From contig NZ_NHSQ01000046.1 in assembly GCF_016653465.1 (NCBI RefSeq), forward strand, positions 1 to 58,788: a DNA stretch of 58,788 nt. The letters are read 5' to 3'. Origin of the DNA: Thiocystis minor. GTDB lineage: Bacteria; Pseudomonadota; Gammaproteobacteria; Chromatiales; Chromatiaceae. The notes beneath the pieces are model-generated. The model did not search any database. It had not been told where the DNA came from and saw only the letters and a list, made by a program, of their open reading frames with translations. A program made the translations under genes and the position numbers. Of this stretch, positions 26,913 through 35,024 are shown piece after piece. How positions within the stretch are numbered: position 1 is the first letter of the stretch; the number at the start of each line of letters is the position of its first letter.

Positions 26913-27835
26913 CGATTCTGTTCCCGCTTTGGGCACTGTTGGCGGGTTGCGTCGGCCTCATCGCCACAGACACGCTCTCGGACTGGCGTGCGGCCGTGAT
27001 GCCGCTGCTGGGCGTGGTGATGTTCGGCATGGGTGCCACGCTGCGCCCCGCCGATTTCCTGGCCATTGCCCGCCGGCCGGCGCTCGTCGGTTTGGGACTG
27101 TGTTTGCAATTCGGCCTGATGCCGCTGGTTGGCTGGGCACTCGCGCGCGGGTTGTCACTTCCGCCCGAACTCTTGGTCGGGATGGTACTGGTCGGCGCTG
27201 CTCCCGGCGGCACGGCCTCGAACGTCATCTGCTATCTGGCGCGCGGCGATGTGGCGCTCTCGATCAGTCTGACCGCCGCCTCCACCCTGCTCGCCGTCGT
27301 GCTTACCCCTTGGCTGACCTGGATCTATGCCGGCGCCTGGGTGACGGTCCCGGTGCTGGAGATGCTGCGCTCCATCGCGCTGGTGGTGCTGTTGCCGGTC
27401 ATCGCCGGGGTCGCGGTCAATCGCTTCGCCAGGCGCTGGCTTGGTCAGATCCAGTCCTGGATGCCGCGTGTGTCGGTGCTGGCGATCCTGGTCATCATCG
27501 CCATCGTCGTCGCGCTCAATGCCGGGCGTCTGGCCACGGTCGGTCTGGGGCTGGTGGTGGCGGTGATGCTGCACAATGGGCTGGGACTGACGCTGGGCTA
27601 TTGGGGCGCGCGGGCGTTCGGGCAGGATCGGGTGCGCGCCCGCACCCTGGCGATCGAGGTCGGGATGCAGAACTCGGGACTGGCGGTGGCCCTGGCGCTC
27701 AAGTCCTTTCCCGTGGCCGCCGCGCTGCCCGGAGCCTTGTTCTCGGTGTGGCACAACCTGTCCGGGGCCATGCTGGCCGCCTGGTGGTCGCGTCGGGCGG
27801 TGCTGTCGGCCATGTCCCGCGAACACGCGGATTGA
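26909..27835 (+). CDS. Bile acid:sodium symporter (BASS) family transporter
   Basis: A 308-aa inner-membrane protein with about nine hydrophobic helices and the family motif [19 protein letters not shown] near residues 96-114. It also has [15 protein letters not shown] near the C-terminus. BASS proteins import organic anions with sodium. The substrate is unknown here. Translationally coupled to recD2, although no functional link is evident. Confidence 0.92.
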   Translation: MTILFPLWALLAGCVGLIATDTLSDWRAAVMPLLGVVMFGMGATLRPADFLAIARRPALVGLGLCLQFGLMPLVGWALARGLSLPPELLVGMVLVGAAPGGTASNVICYLARGDVALSISLTAASTLLAVVLTPWLTWIYAGAWVTVPVLEMLRSIALVVLLPVIAGVAVNRFARRWLGQIQSWMPRVSVLAILVIIAIVVALNAGRLATVGLGLVVAVMLHNGLGLTLGYWGARAFGQDRVRARTLAIEVGMQNSGLAVALALKSFPVAAALPGALFSVWHNLSGAMLAAWWSRRAVLSAMSREHAD

Positions 27836-27855
27836 CCACTGGACAAGGCGAGCGC

Positions 27856-28410
27856 TTACCAATGCCCCGTGCCCGGTTCGCCCTTGAACGGCCCCACGAT
27901 CTCCGAGGTGATCCAGCCACCGTAAAACCCACCGGCTTGCGGGCGGACCACTTCTCCAGCGACGACACAGCGCAGCCGGGCGGGATAGGCGGCATACCAG
28001 CCGGCGATCACGGCGGCTTCGCCTCCGGCCTTGGGATAGCTCCAGAGGGCGTCGTGGACGAGACCATCCGGACCCTGGACGTGCCAATAGCGAGCTTCGC
28101 CCTTCCATTCGCACAGCGTGCGGCGCGGCGAGGGCCGCAACAGCGCGACATCGAAGGCATCGGGCGGCAGATAGACGGTCGGGGGACTGCCGGTTTCCAG
28201 CACCCGGACGCTGACATCCGATCGGGCCAGACACTGGGGGCCGGCATGAATTTCGATGCGGCGCGCATCGCGGACATACCGTGGCGGTCGCGGATAGTCC
28301 CAGACCGATTCCTGTCCCTCGCCGGGGCTGTGGGCAAAGGCGGGACGTCGCTGGCCGCGGAAGGTCCAGGCGGCGCGGGCGCGTTCGAGCGCCTCCTGAT
28401 CGATGGGCAT
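27856..28410 (-). CDS. DUF427 domain protein
   Basis: A 184-aa soluble protein with the two DUF427 halves: YVRDARRIEIHAGPQCLARS and VYLPPDAFDVALLRPSPRRT with CEWKGEARYWHV, then AAVIAGWYAAYP. The start at 28410 follows GGAGATCC. The biochemical function of the family is not established. Convergent with the BASS gene, with 20 nt between stops. Confidence 0.88.
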   Translation of the reverse strand: MPIDQEALERARAAWTFRGQRRPAFAHSPGEGQESVWDYPRPPRYVRDARRIEIHAGPQCLARSDVSVRVLETGSPPTVYLPPDAFDVALLRPSPRRTLCEWKGEARYWHVQGPDGLVHDALWSYPKAGGEAAVIAGWYAAYPARLRCVVAGEVVRPQAGGFYGGWITSEIVGPFKGEPGTGHW

Positions 28411-28498
28411 GACGGATCTCCTGCCAGACAGCAAAGCGAAGTTGGGTCGGCTTCGGGCTATCATCGGCGATCTCCGAACTCGATCACCCTGGAACGCC

Positions 28499-28651
28499 CA
28501 TGGAATTTTTCTCGATAGGCGACAGTTCATCATTTTGATCTTTGGCCTGCTGCTGGTGTCGCGTCCGGCTGTCGCTGAGAATCCAGACATCGCGCGACGC
28601 TTTGTCGAACGGGGCCTTACCGGCACATTGCAAGCCAAGGGAATTCTTTAA
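28499..28651 (+). pseudogene. Truncated exported-protein remnant
   Basis: A frame without a normal start that encodes a signal-peptide-like stretch (FIILIFGLLLVSRPAVAE) and then ENPDIARRFVERGLTGTL before a stop that overlaps the next ATG (TAATG). An ATG at 28500 is one base out of frame, suggesting a small indel near the start. The residues after the signal faintly recall the N-terminus of secreted class D beta-lactamases; that is only an impression. No active-site region remains. Confidence 0.3.
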
Positions 28652-28977
28652 TGATCGAGACACCGATGTCACACGGGCGCCGTGCGCTCCTCACGCTGGT
28701 ATTCACCGTGGCCGCTTTGCCCGCCCATGCCCAACTGGCCCAGCAAGCTTTCCAGGTCGTCATCACCCGAGCCGGGCACGACTGTCAGGGCATCGAGCGC
28801 ACACGCGCCCTCGGAACCAGCTCGCACAAGGTTGCCCTGGTGGCCGTGGCCTGCGCCAAGGGCGGGCGTCATGTGGTCGCCATCCATCGCGACAACCGCC
28901 TTTCCTACATGAGTTCATGCGAAGCGTTCGAGACCGGCACAGAGCTGGCCTGCTTCGAGGATCAATCGTCGAGGTGA
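28651..28977 (+). CDS. Small periplasmic protein of unknown function
   Basis: A 108-aa protein with a signal peptide (RRALLTLVFTVAALPAHAQ, cleavage after AHA near residue 27). The mature part of about 80 residues has four cysteines, beta-strand character and ALGTSSHKVALVAVACAKGG. AAGGGAA lies upstream of ATG 28651; ATG 28666 is an alternative. Not recognised. Confidence 0.65.
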   Translation: MIETPMSHGRRALLTLVFTVAALPAHAQLAQQAFQVVITRAGHDCQGIERTRALGTSSHKVALVAVACAKGGRHVVAIHRDNRLSYMSSCEAFETGTELACFEDQSSR

Positions 28978-29009
28978 TCGATCTGTCTGCGAGGATAAAC
29001 GTTGATGAC

Positions 29010-29435
29010 GTGAATGACGTGACACAGACCTACCCGCTTCACCCGCAACTGCTCGCGGACTGCCATCGACTGGGATGCCTGTCCGCGACGCATCTGCTGC
29101 TCCATCGCAATGCGGCCGTGCCCTGGTTCATCCTGGTCCCGGAAACCGACCTGGCCAATCTTCTGGACCTGCCGGCAGCGCAACGCGAGGCGGTACTCGC
29201 GGATTGCAGACGGATTTCGGACTATCTTGGAGAAACCCTGAGTTATCCCAAGGTGAACGTGGCCTGGATCGGCAACCTGGTGCCGGCGTTGCACATCCAT
29301 GTCATCGGGCGCCGACCAGGCGATCCCTGCTGGCCCAAGCCGGTGTGGGGCCATCTGGAGACGGTTCGCGCGTACAGCGCGCACGAGATCAGGACGATCC
29401 GGGATGCCTTGGAGATGTTTGGCCTGTCCTTTTAA
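29010..29435 (+). CDS. HIT family protein
   Basis: A 141-aa histidine-triad protein. The N-terminal FILVPETDLANLLDLPAAQR segment and the C-terminal LHIHVIGRRPGDPCWP, with the H-x-H of the triad followed by an Arg-rich variant, are typical of short proteobacterial HIT proteins. They act on nucleoside phosphoramidates or dinucleoside polyphosphates. No in-frame ATG exists at the right place; GTG 29010 with GAGGAT at 28991 is the best start, but GTG 29019 is possible. Confidence 0.85.
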   Translation: MNDVTQTYPLHPQLLADCHRLGCLSATHLLLHRNAAVPWFILVPETDLANLLDLPAAQREAVLADCRRISDYLGETLSYPKVNVAWIGNLVPALHIHVIGRRPGDPCWPKPVWGHLETVRAYSAHEIRTIRDALEMFGLSF

Positions 29436-29519
29436 ACGCGTTCACCCATGCGCCGACCCCGGTTCACCCTTAAAAGATCCGCTTCTCAGTCACGAGACGT
29501 CACTCACCAGGAGCCGCCC

Positions 29520-29921
29520 ATGAGAATCCTCCACACCATGTTGCGCACCGGCAACCTGCCACGCGCCATCAACTTCTACACCCAGGTGCTCGGGATGCGC
29601 CTGCTGCGCCAAAAAGATTACCCGGACGGCAAGTTCACGCTCGCCTTTCTGGGCTATGGGGAGGAATCTGACCACAGCGTCATCGAGTTGACCTACAACT
29701 GGGATGTGGACCGCTACGAGCTGGGCAACGCCTATGGCCACATCGCCATTGAGGTCGAGGATGTCGACGCGGCCGTGGAGCGGATCCAGACGCTTGGCGG
29801 CAAGATCCTGCGTGAGGCGGGGCCGATGAATGCGGGTACGACCCTCATCGCCTTCGTCGAGGATCCCGACGGCTACCCGATCGAACTCATCGGTGCTCGG
29901 CAGGTGGCGGGCGGGTGCTAG
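29520..29921 (+). CDS. gloA: Lactoylglutathione lyase (glyoxalase I)
   Basis: A 133-aa metal-dependent enzyme that converts the methylglyoxal-glutathione adduct to S-lactoylglutathione. It shows [20 protein letters not shown] at the start, [27 protein letters not shown] and [13 protein letters not shown], which supply the His/Glu metal ligands of both vicinal-oxygen-chelate halves. AGGAG precedes the ATG. Short proteobacterial GloA length. Confidence 0.95.
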   Translation: MRILHTMLRTGNLPRAINFYTQVLGMRLLRQKDYPDGKFTLAFLGYGEESDHSVIELTYNWDVDRYELGNAYGHIAIEVEDVDAAVERIQTLGGKILREAGPMNAGTTLIAFVEDPDGYPIELIGARQVAGGC

Positions 29922-29936
29922 GCGAGGTGCTGTGCC

Positions 29937-30381
29937 ATGAGACCGCCGCCCGATCCCAATGATCTGACCCGCTTCATTGAGGCTCAGCGCGATATCGACG
30001 CCCAGGCGCTGGCCGAACTGCGCGCCGGGCGCAAGCGCTCGCACTGGATGTGGTTCACAGCTCGCCGGACTCGGATCGAGCGCCATGGCGCGCGCCGATG
30101 CCCTCCGTGACCTGGACGAAGCGCGGGCGTCTCTGGCCCATCCGGTCCTCGGGGCGCGGTTGCGCGCCTGTGCCGAGGCGCTGTTGGCCATCACGGGGCG
30201 CACGGCGCGTGACATCCTGGGCTCGCCGGACGATCTGAAACTGTGCTCCAGCGCGACACTCTTTGCCCACTGCTCGCCGCCGGGTTCAGCGTTCCATCGG
30301 CTGCTGGAGCGGTACTTTGGCGGGCAACCCGATGCACTGACGCTGGAGCGCCTGTCAGACGCCGAATCCGGGCGATCATGA
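29937..30381 (+). pseudogene. DUF1810 family gene disrupted by a small deletion
   Basis: The first 35 codons read DPNDLTRFIEAQ...ALAELRAGRKRSHWMWF, a clear DUF1810 start. At about 30055 the frame shifts. The other frame then continues QLAGLGSSAMAR, AHPVLGARLRACAEALL, GSPDDLKLCSS and ERYFGGQPDALTLE to the stop at 30381. Compared with the family pattern WMWFVFPQ, about eight bases are missing between the Phe and Gln codons. DUF1810 proteins are of unclear function and sometimes neighbour ADP-ribose enzymes. Confidence 0.8.
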
Positions 30382-30473
30382 GCGATCCGAGGATGAAGAC
30401 GTCTTCAGGGGCGGATCCCCAAGGACAGCGCCAAGGACCACCAACTCACCGCCTGACAGGAACGGATAAACCC

Positions 30474-31085
30474 ATGCACATCGCTTTATTTGGCGCGACC
30501 GGCGGCACCGGTCAGCAGGTGCTCGCGCAAGCCCTCGATCAGGGCCATACCCTCACGGCACTGGTACGCGATCCCGCCCGGCTCCCAGCTCGCACCGGGC
30601 TGACGCCCCTGGTTGGGGACGTCCTGGATCCCGACGCCGTGGTCTCCTGTGTCACAGGCGCGGACGCCGTCGTCTGCGTGCTCGGGAGCCATGGGAGCAA
30701 AACGCCCATCGAGGCGCGCGGAACACAACAGATTCTGACGGCCATGCAGGAAACCGGCGTGCGCCGGCTCGTGGTGGTGACTTCCCTGGGCGTGGGTGAC
30801 AGTCGGGAACAGATTGCCTGGCCGTTTCGGTTCATCATGGACCTCACCCTGAAACCGATCCTGGCCGCGAAGGCGGAGCAGGAACAACTGGTCAAGGCCA
30901 GCGGGCTGGATTGGATCATCGTGCGACCGGGCGGACTCACCGACGGCCCCAAGACCAGACGCTATCGTTTCGGTCTGGACCGCTCGCTCAAGGGTGGTCG
31001 GATCAGCCGCGCCGACGTCGCGGAGTTCGTGCTCAGGCAGGTGACTGACGAGACCTTTCTCCGCCAGACCCCAGCGGTCACTTGA
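30474..31085 (+). CDS. NAD(P)-binding oxidoreductase (atypical SDR, biliverdin-reductase-B-like)
   Basis: A 203-aa single Rossmann-fold protein. The dinucleotide loop [15 protein letters not shown] is at residues 3-17, followed by [20 protein letters not shown] and [14 protein letters not shown]. Length and motifs fit the NAD(P)H-binding family that includes biliverdin reductase B and NmrA-like proteins. AGGAA precedes ATG 30474. Substrate unknown. Confidence 0.88.
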   Translation: MHIALFGATGGTGQQVLAQALDQGHTLTALVRDPARLPARTGLTPLVGDVLDPDAVVSCVTGADAVVCVLGSHGSKTPIEARGTQQILTAMQETGVRRLVVVTSLGVGDSREQIAWPFRFIMDLTLKPILAAKAEQEQLVKASGLDWIIVRPGGLTDGPKTRRYRFGLDRSLKGGRISRADVAEFVLRQVTDETFLRQTPAVT

Positions 31086-31212
31086 GTCCACGGGATCGCG
31101 TGCGCCATGCGCCACGTCGACCGCTTTTCTTCCTTCCTGGAGGTCGTGTCGCAGATGCGCCCGTTGTCTGCCTCCCCGCCCCCAAAGAGACGGATTTTTC
31201 GCGACGCATTCG

Positions 31213-31548
31213 ATGACGAAATCTGAACTGATCGAAAACCTTAAAAGCAAGCTGGATTTTCTGAGTGCGGACGATGTCGAGGCGGCGATCAACGCCGCGC
31301 TCGACCTGATGCGCGAAAAGCTCGCCCAGGGCGAACGCATCGAGATCCGCGGATTCGGCAGTTTTACTCTGCACGACCATCCGCCGTGCCTGGGCCGCAA
31401 TCCAAAGACCGGCGAACCGGTCGAGGTGGGCGCGCGGCGCATTCCCCGTTTCAAACCGGGCAAGGCGCTGCGGGATCGCGTCAATTCGGCGCGACAGGAC
31501 GAACGCCAATTCCTGAACGGAACCGCCGATGAAAAATGCCAAACTTGA
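31213..31548 (+). CDS. HU/IHF family DNA-binding protein (IHF-beta-like) with C-terminal extension
   Basis: A 111-aa protein. It begins [14 protein letters not shown] like IHF beta, has [12 protein letters not shown] and the DNA-arm motif [12 protein letters not shown]. It extends about 15 residues past the usual end with an acidic, polar tail ([18 protein letters not shown]). A second IHF-beta-like gene lies at 47043-47342. The 3' end overlaps the next gene by 20 nt, suggesting coupling. It may be an accessory nucleoid protein rather than housekeeping IHF. Confidence 0.9.
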   Translation: MTKSELIENLKSKLDFLSADDVEAAINAALDLMREKLAQGERIEIRGFGSFTLHDHPPCLGRNPKTGEPVEVGARRIPRFKPGKALRDRVNSARQDERQFLNGTADEKCQT

Positions 31549-32164
31549 ACGCTTGGGTCGATTGCAGCGCCAATACCATCGGCGCCATCCTTGGCGCTTG
31601 TCGCAAGGCGGCCTTTTCATCCCGCATTCCTACGCGGAAACGCCGCCGGACAGCCTCTCCTGGTGGGACGATGTTGGCTTTATCCTGAACGGGCGACGGG
31701 TCATCGTCTGGTGGCAGCATCCACGTCAGGTTTATGCGGATGCGCTTGACGAGCAGTCCTGGCAAGACGCTGGCGCGGGGCCGCAAGACGATTGGCTGAC
31801 GGAAGGCGGCACGAAAAACTATCAGCGGGTAGGTGCGTCGCGCAAGAAGATGGTGAGTTACACCAGTCGCCAACCTTCGGAAGAGCAACGGCGACATGAC
31901 GAGCGACAGCGAACGATTCGAGAGCGCCTGTCGACGGAGGGAATCGCTCTTGAGGTTGCGCCTGCCTGGAAGCGGGAACGCTTACCCTGGGCGATGGGCG
32001 TCACTCTGATCGCCCCGTTGGACGTGCGACATGAAGACGAATTAGCGTCGCTGGCCCGGCTGGCTCGCCATCTGATGCTGGGGCGAACCACGCTGGATGC
32101 TGAATTTCCAGGGTATCGCTACGGCCGCGACGACTGGTTGCGTGAACAAGGCGCGAAAAATTGA
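31529..32164 (+). CDS. Hypothetical protein overlapping the IHF-like gene
   Basis: A 211-aa soluble protein. Its start lies within the last 20 nt of the IHF-like gene in another frame. Features include a basic N-terminus ([20 protein letters not shown]), an aromatic block [20 protein letters not shown], and [20 protein letters not shown] near the C-terminus. No family recognised. The coupled position suggests joint expression with the nucleoid protein. Confidence 0.65.
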   Translation: MKNAKLERLGRLQRQYHRRHPWRLSQGGLFIPHSYAETPPDSLSWWDDVGFILNGRRVIVWWQHPRQVYADALDEQSWQDAGAGPQDDWLTEGGTKNYQRVGASRKKMVSYTSRQPSEEQRRHDERQRTIRERLSTEGIALEVAPAWKRERLPWAMGVTLIAPLDVRHEDELASLARLARHLMLGRTTLDAEFPGYRYGRDDWLREQGAKN

Positions 32165-32234
32165 GGTCATCATCGGGTTTTTCAGCAGAGGCAATCGTCT
32201 CGAAAGACGAGATTAATCACAATATGAGTAAGTC

Positions 32235-32549
32235 ATGATCGAGATCGAATACATCGTGAAAGACAGCAACGGAAACGAACGCTTGCGCACCGCTGATAAG
32301 AAGGCCGCCGATGCCTATGACCGCGTGCTGGAGAACGCGGAGCGCCTGGCGCAGATGCTGCGCGCCGATCAGGTGTTGCCAAGTCTGCCGGACGCGGATC
32401 TAGAGGAACTGACCCTCTATCTGGCCCGCAACGCGCAGAATGTGGAGCGCGTACTGAAAGGCAAGGCGCCGGAACGCGAAGCAGTCGATGCGGACCCATC
32501 GCCTGCCAACAGGGCGAATAATGTCGCGCCCATTAAGGCGGCCGGCTGA
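32235..32549 (+). CDS. yebG: YebG family protein
   Basis: A 104-aa protein matching the SOS-associated YebG family: IEIEYIVKDSNGNE, then KKAADAYDRVLENAERLA (YebG has KKEADAYDKMLD), and LTLYLARNAQNVERVLKG in the C-terminal half. In E. coli yebG is DNA-damage inducible; its biochemical role is unknown. No clear gammaproteobacterial LexA box was found upstream, but a 6-bp hairpin TCGTCT-CGAA-AGACGA is present near 32197-32212. It lies 1 nt before the TerD-vWA gene. Confidence 0.85.
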   Translation: MIEIEYIVKDSNGNERLRTADKKAADAYDRVLENAERLAQMLRADQVLPSLPDADLEELTLYLARNAQNVERVLKGKAPEREAVDADPSPANRANNVAPIKAAG

Positions 32550-32550
32550 C

Positions 32551-33804
32551 ATGGAACTGACTCGTGGCCAGCGCGTCCCGCTTCCGGATCTGATCCGCTC
32601 CACCACGTTTCAGGTGGCCGTCGACCTTCAGGGGGTCGCGTGCGATGTCTCCTGCTTTGGCCTGGATGCTCAGGGGACGCTCTCGGACGAGCGCTATCTG
32701 GTGTTCTTCAACCAGCCGCAGACTCCCTGCCGTGGTATCGAGCAAATCGCGCTCGCCGGCTTTGTCTCTGGCTTCACCCTGATCCTCGCCCGTCTGCCCA
32801 CCACCATCGACCGTCTAGTCTTCGTCGCGGCCATCGATGGGCCGGGTGTCATGCGGCAGTTGTCGACCGGGCGCGTGGTGGTGTTCGACGGTGACCGGGA
32901 AGCGGCCACCTTCGCATTCCAAGGAACGGATTTCGACCAGGAACGGGCCTTGATGCTGATCGAACTCTATCGCAAGGGCGATGGCTGGCGGCTCGCGACG
33001 ACCGGGCAGGGGTTCAACGGCGGTCTGGATGCGCTGGTCCGCCACTTCGGCGGTGAAGTTGTGGAGGAGGCTCTCCCGCCGATCGCGTCACCGCCGCCCG
33101 CGCGCTTGTCACTGGAAAAGCGCATCGAGCAGGAAGCCCCGCATCTCCTCAGCCTGGCCAAGAAGGCGACCGTCAGCCTGGCCAAACAGGGTCTGCAAAG
33201 CACCGTGGCGCGGGTCGGGTTGGTGCTCGATGCCAGTGGCTCGATGCGGGAGCAATACAAGCGCGGTCGGGTTCAGGAACTGCTGGACCGCGTGTTACCG
33301 CTGGCGCTGCACTTCGACGACGACGGGAGCCTCGATGTCTGGGCCTTCGACCGGGAGCCGAAGCCATTGCCGCCCGCGACCACGCGCAACATCCAGGGCT
33401 ATCTTGATACCGCCAATGGCGGCTGGAAAAAGTGGTACGGCGGCGCCAACGACGAACCCAAGGTGATGCGGGCCGTGATCGACCACTATGGCCAACACCC
33501 CGCCGCGCCACCGGCCTATGTGTTCTTCGTCAGCGATGGCGGCGTCCATCAGAACCGGGAGATCAAGGCGCTGATGGTGGAGTCCGCTCGGTATCCGATC
33601 TTCTGGCAGTTCATGGGGCTGGGTGGGCGCAACTACGGCATCCTGGAAAAGCTCGATACCCTGGAGGGGCGCGTGGTCGATAACTGCGGGTTCTTTGCCG
33701 TTGACGATTTGCATCAACTGACCGAGGAACAGTTGTACGATCGGATGCTCCAGGAGTTTCCGCAGTGGCTGCGGGCGGCGCGGACCAAGGGGATTGTTCG
33801 CTGA
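32551..33804 (+). CDS. TerD-like/von Willebrand factor A protein (TerF-like)
   Basis: A 417-aa two-domain protein. Residues 1-160 resemble TerD (LTRGQRVPLPDL, VACDVSCFGLD, ARLPTTIDRLVFVAAIDG). From about 215 a vWA domain follows with the metal site DASGSM near 226 and VFFVSDGG later. It matches TerF-type stress proteins of tellurite-resistance/chemical-stress clusters. Here it stands alone without terA-E. Tight coupling to yebG (TGACATG) is a notable arrangement that suggests damage-linked expression. Confidence 0.9.
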   Translation: MELTRGQRVPLPDLIRSTTFQVAVDLQGVACDVSCFGLDAQGTLSDERYLVFFNQPQTPCRGIEQIALAGFVSGFTLILARLPTTIDRLVFVAAIDGPGVMRQLSTGRVVVFDGDREAATFAFQGTDFDQERALMLIELYRKGDGWRLATTGQGFNGGLDALVRHFGGEVVEEALPPIASPPPARLSLEKRIEQEAPHLLSLAKKATVSLAKQGLQSTVARVGLVLDASGSMREQYKRGRVQELLDRVLPLALHFDDDGSLDVWAFDREPKPLPPATTRNIQGYLDTANGGWKKWYGGANDEPKVMRAVIDHYGQHPAAPPAYVFFVSDGGVHQNREIKALMVESARYPIFWQFMGLGGRNYGILEKLDTLEGRVVDNCGFFAVDDLHQLTEEQLYDRMLQEFPQWLRAARTKGIVR

Positions 33805-33859
33805 CCCGGATGCGGTGCGCAATAAGAGAAGAAAGGTGCTGAACGCTGAATAAACCCGA

Positions 33860-33895
33860 TACGTATGTGACTCCTACGATTTTTAAGTATAATAC
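33860..33895 (+). promoter_or_regulatory. Promoter with palindromes before the HigBA-type pair
   Basis: A perfect TATAAT lies at 33888-33893 in an AT-rich island, embedded in the palindrome GTAT-A-ATAC (33887-33895). A second palindrome, ATACGTAT, occupies 33860-33867, and TGTGAC (33866-33871) could serve as a -35-like element at 16 nt. Overlap of palindrome and -10 suits antitoxin autorepression. Confidence 0.6.
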
Positions 33896-33929
33896 CTAGT
33901 GTGACATAAAGTGCGGAGTAGCGGGGCGC

Positions 33930-34304
33930 GTGAGGATCTTCAAGAACGCTTGGTTCGAGCGCTTCGCGCGCAAGCAGAAGATCCAAGAGGCGGCGCTTCG
34001 CGAGGCCATCCAGCGAGCCGAGCAAGGCTTGATCGATGCCGATCTTGGTGGCGGAGTCATCAAGCAGCGTGTGGCGCGCCCCGGACAAGGGCGATCAGGG
34101 GGCTATCGGACCCTAATCTTGTACCGCCAGACGCATCGCGCCTTCTTCGTCTACGGATTCGCCAAGAGCGAGCAGGCCAGCATCAGTGACGAGGAAGCGG
34201 CCACCTTCAAGGCGGCGGCGCGGCATGTCCTGGATCTGACAGACGAACAACTCGCGGCACTGATCCAGAACGGGCAATTTTCGGAGGTTGATGACGATGG
34301 CTAA
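33930..34304 (+). CDS. Type II toxin, RelE/HigB-2-like
   Basis: A 124-aa protein from a GTG at 33930. It has the RelE-like pattern NAWFERFARKQKIQEAALRE, GGYRTLILYR and FFVYGFAKSEQASI. The family cleaves mRNA on the ribosome. It precedes its antitoxin (toxin-first order, as in higBA), which it overlaps by 8 nt. Confidence 0.88.
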   Translation: MRIFKNAWFERFARKQKIQEAALREAIQRAEQGLIDADLGGGVIKQRVARPGQGRSGGYRTLILYRQTHRAFFVYGFAKSEQASISDEEAATFKAAARHVLDLTDEQLAALIQNGQFSEVDDDG

Positions 34305-34614
34305 CTCGTACCGCAGCGACGCGCTCGCCGCGATCCATGAAACCATGGAAGCCCTCCACGCGGTGGGCGCCATCGACAAGCAGACCCTGCGCGCGTTCGA
34401 CGACACTTGTCTGACGCCGGTCGATCCCCTCTCGCCGGCGGCCATCCGCGCTCTACGCGAGCGTGAGCATCTTTCACAGCCAGTCTTTGCCCGTTACCTC
34501 AACGTGAGCAAGAATCTCGTCTCAGACTGGGAGCGCGGGGTGAAGCGCCCCGGTGGGCCAGCGCTTCGACTCCTGACCGTCATCGAGAAGAAAGGGATTC
34601 AGGCGATCGCTTGA
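34297..34614 (+). CDS. HigA-like antitoxin with XRE helix-turn-helix
   Basis: A 105-aa antitoxin. The XRE fold is in the C-terminal half: LREREHLSQPVFARYLNVSK and LVSDWERGVKRP. The N-terminal part (AAIHETMEALHAVG) probably wraps the toxin. ATG 34297 is chosen because GGAGG sits 9 nt upstream; ATG 34291 would be too close. It should bind the palindromes at 33860-33895. Confidence 0.88.
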   Translation: MANSYRSDALAAIHETMEALHAVGAIDKQTLRAFDDTCLTPVDPLSPAAIRALREREHLSQPVFARYLNVSKNLVSDWERGVKRPGGPALRLLTVIEKKGIQAIA

Positions 34615-34688
34615 ACGCCCATGGACGAGACATTCGCACACCCGGTCGCCCGATGACCTGCTAACGTTGATATCCGATGGTTGGGTTT

Positions 34689-35024
34689 ATGCGCATCGCT
34701 GGTAACCTGTTTGCCGACCTTCCTCAAGTCGTAGAGGGCGAGGTCTTCGAGGATCTTCTGAGGTGTCGCAATCTCCAGATTGAACGGATCGTCAGCAGCG
34801 ATAGCCCTGATTCCGGACAATACGATCAAACGCAGGATGAATGGGTCTGCTTACTTCAAGGAGAAGCCACGCTGTGGATTGCAGGCGAGGAAGTCACGCT
34901 CCGGGCAGGCGACTACCGATTCATCCCCGCGCGGACGTCACACCGCGTCTTGAAAACATCACGCGAGCCGTGCTGTCTGTGGCTAGCGGTCCATCTCTAT
35001 CCCGAGCGTCCTCCGTTTTCTTGA
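34689..35024 (+). CDS. Cupin domain protein
   Basis: A small single-domain cupin, 111 aa from ATG 34689 (ATG 34677 also possible). The conserved barrel motifs are DEWVCLLQGEATLWIAGEE, LRAGDYRFIPARTSHRV and LWLAVHLYP, with acidic/His metal ligands partly kept. Function not deducible. Its stop overlaps the next gene's proposed TTG start. Confidence 0.85.
   Translation: MRIAGNLFADLPQVVEGEVFEDLLRCRNLQIERIVSSDSPDSGQYDQTQDEWVCLLQGEATLWIAGEEVTLRAGDYRFIPARTSHRVLKTSREPCCLWLAVHLYPERPPFS

Noticed and set aside
26929-28518. Long plus-strand frame across the BASS and DUF427 genes
   Set aside because: It runs in the wrong frame of the BASS gene and opposite DUF427, is Arg/Gly-rich, and has no motif.
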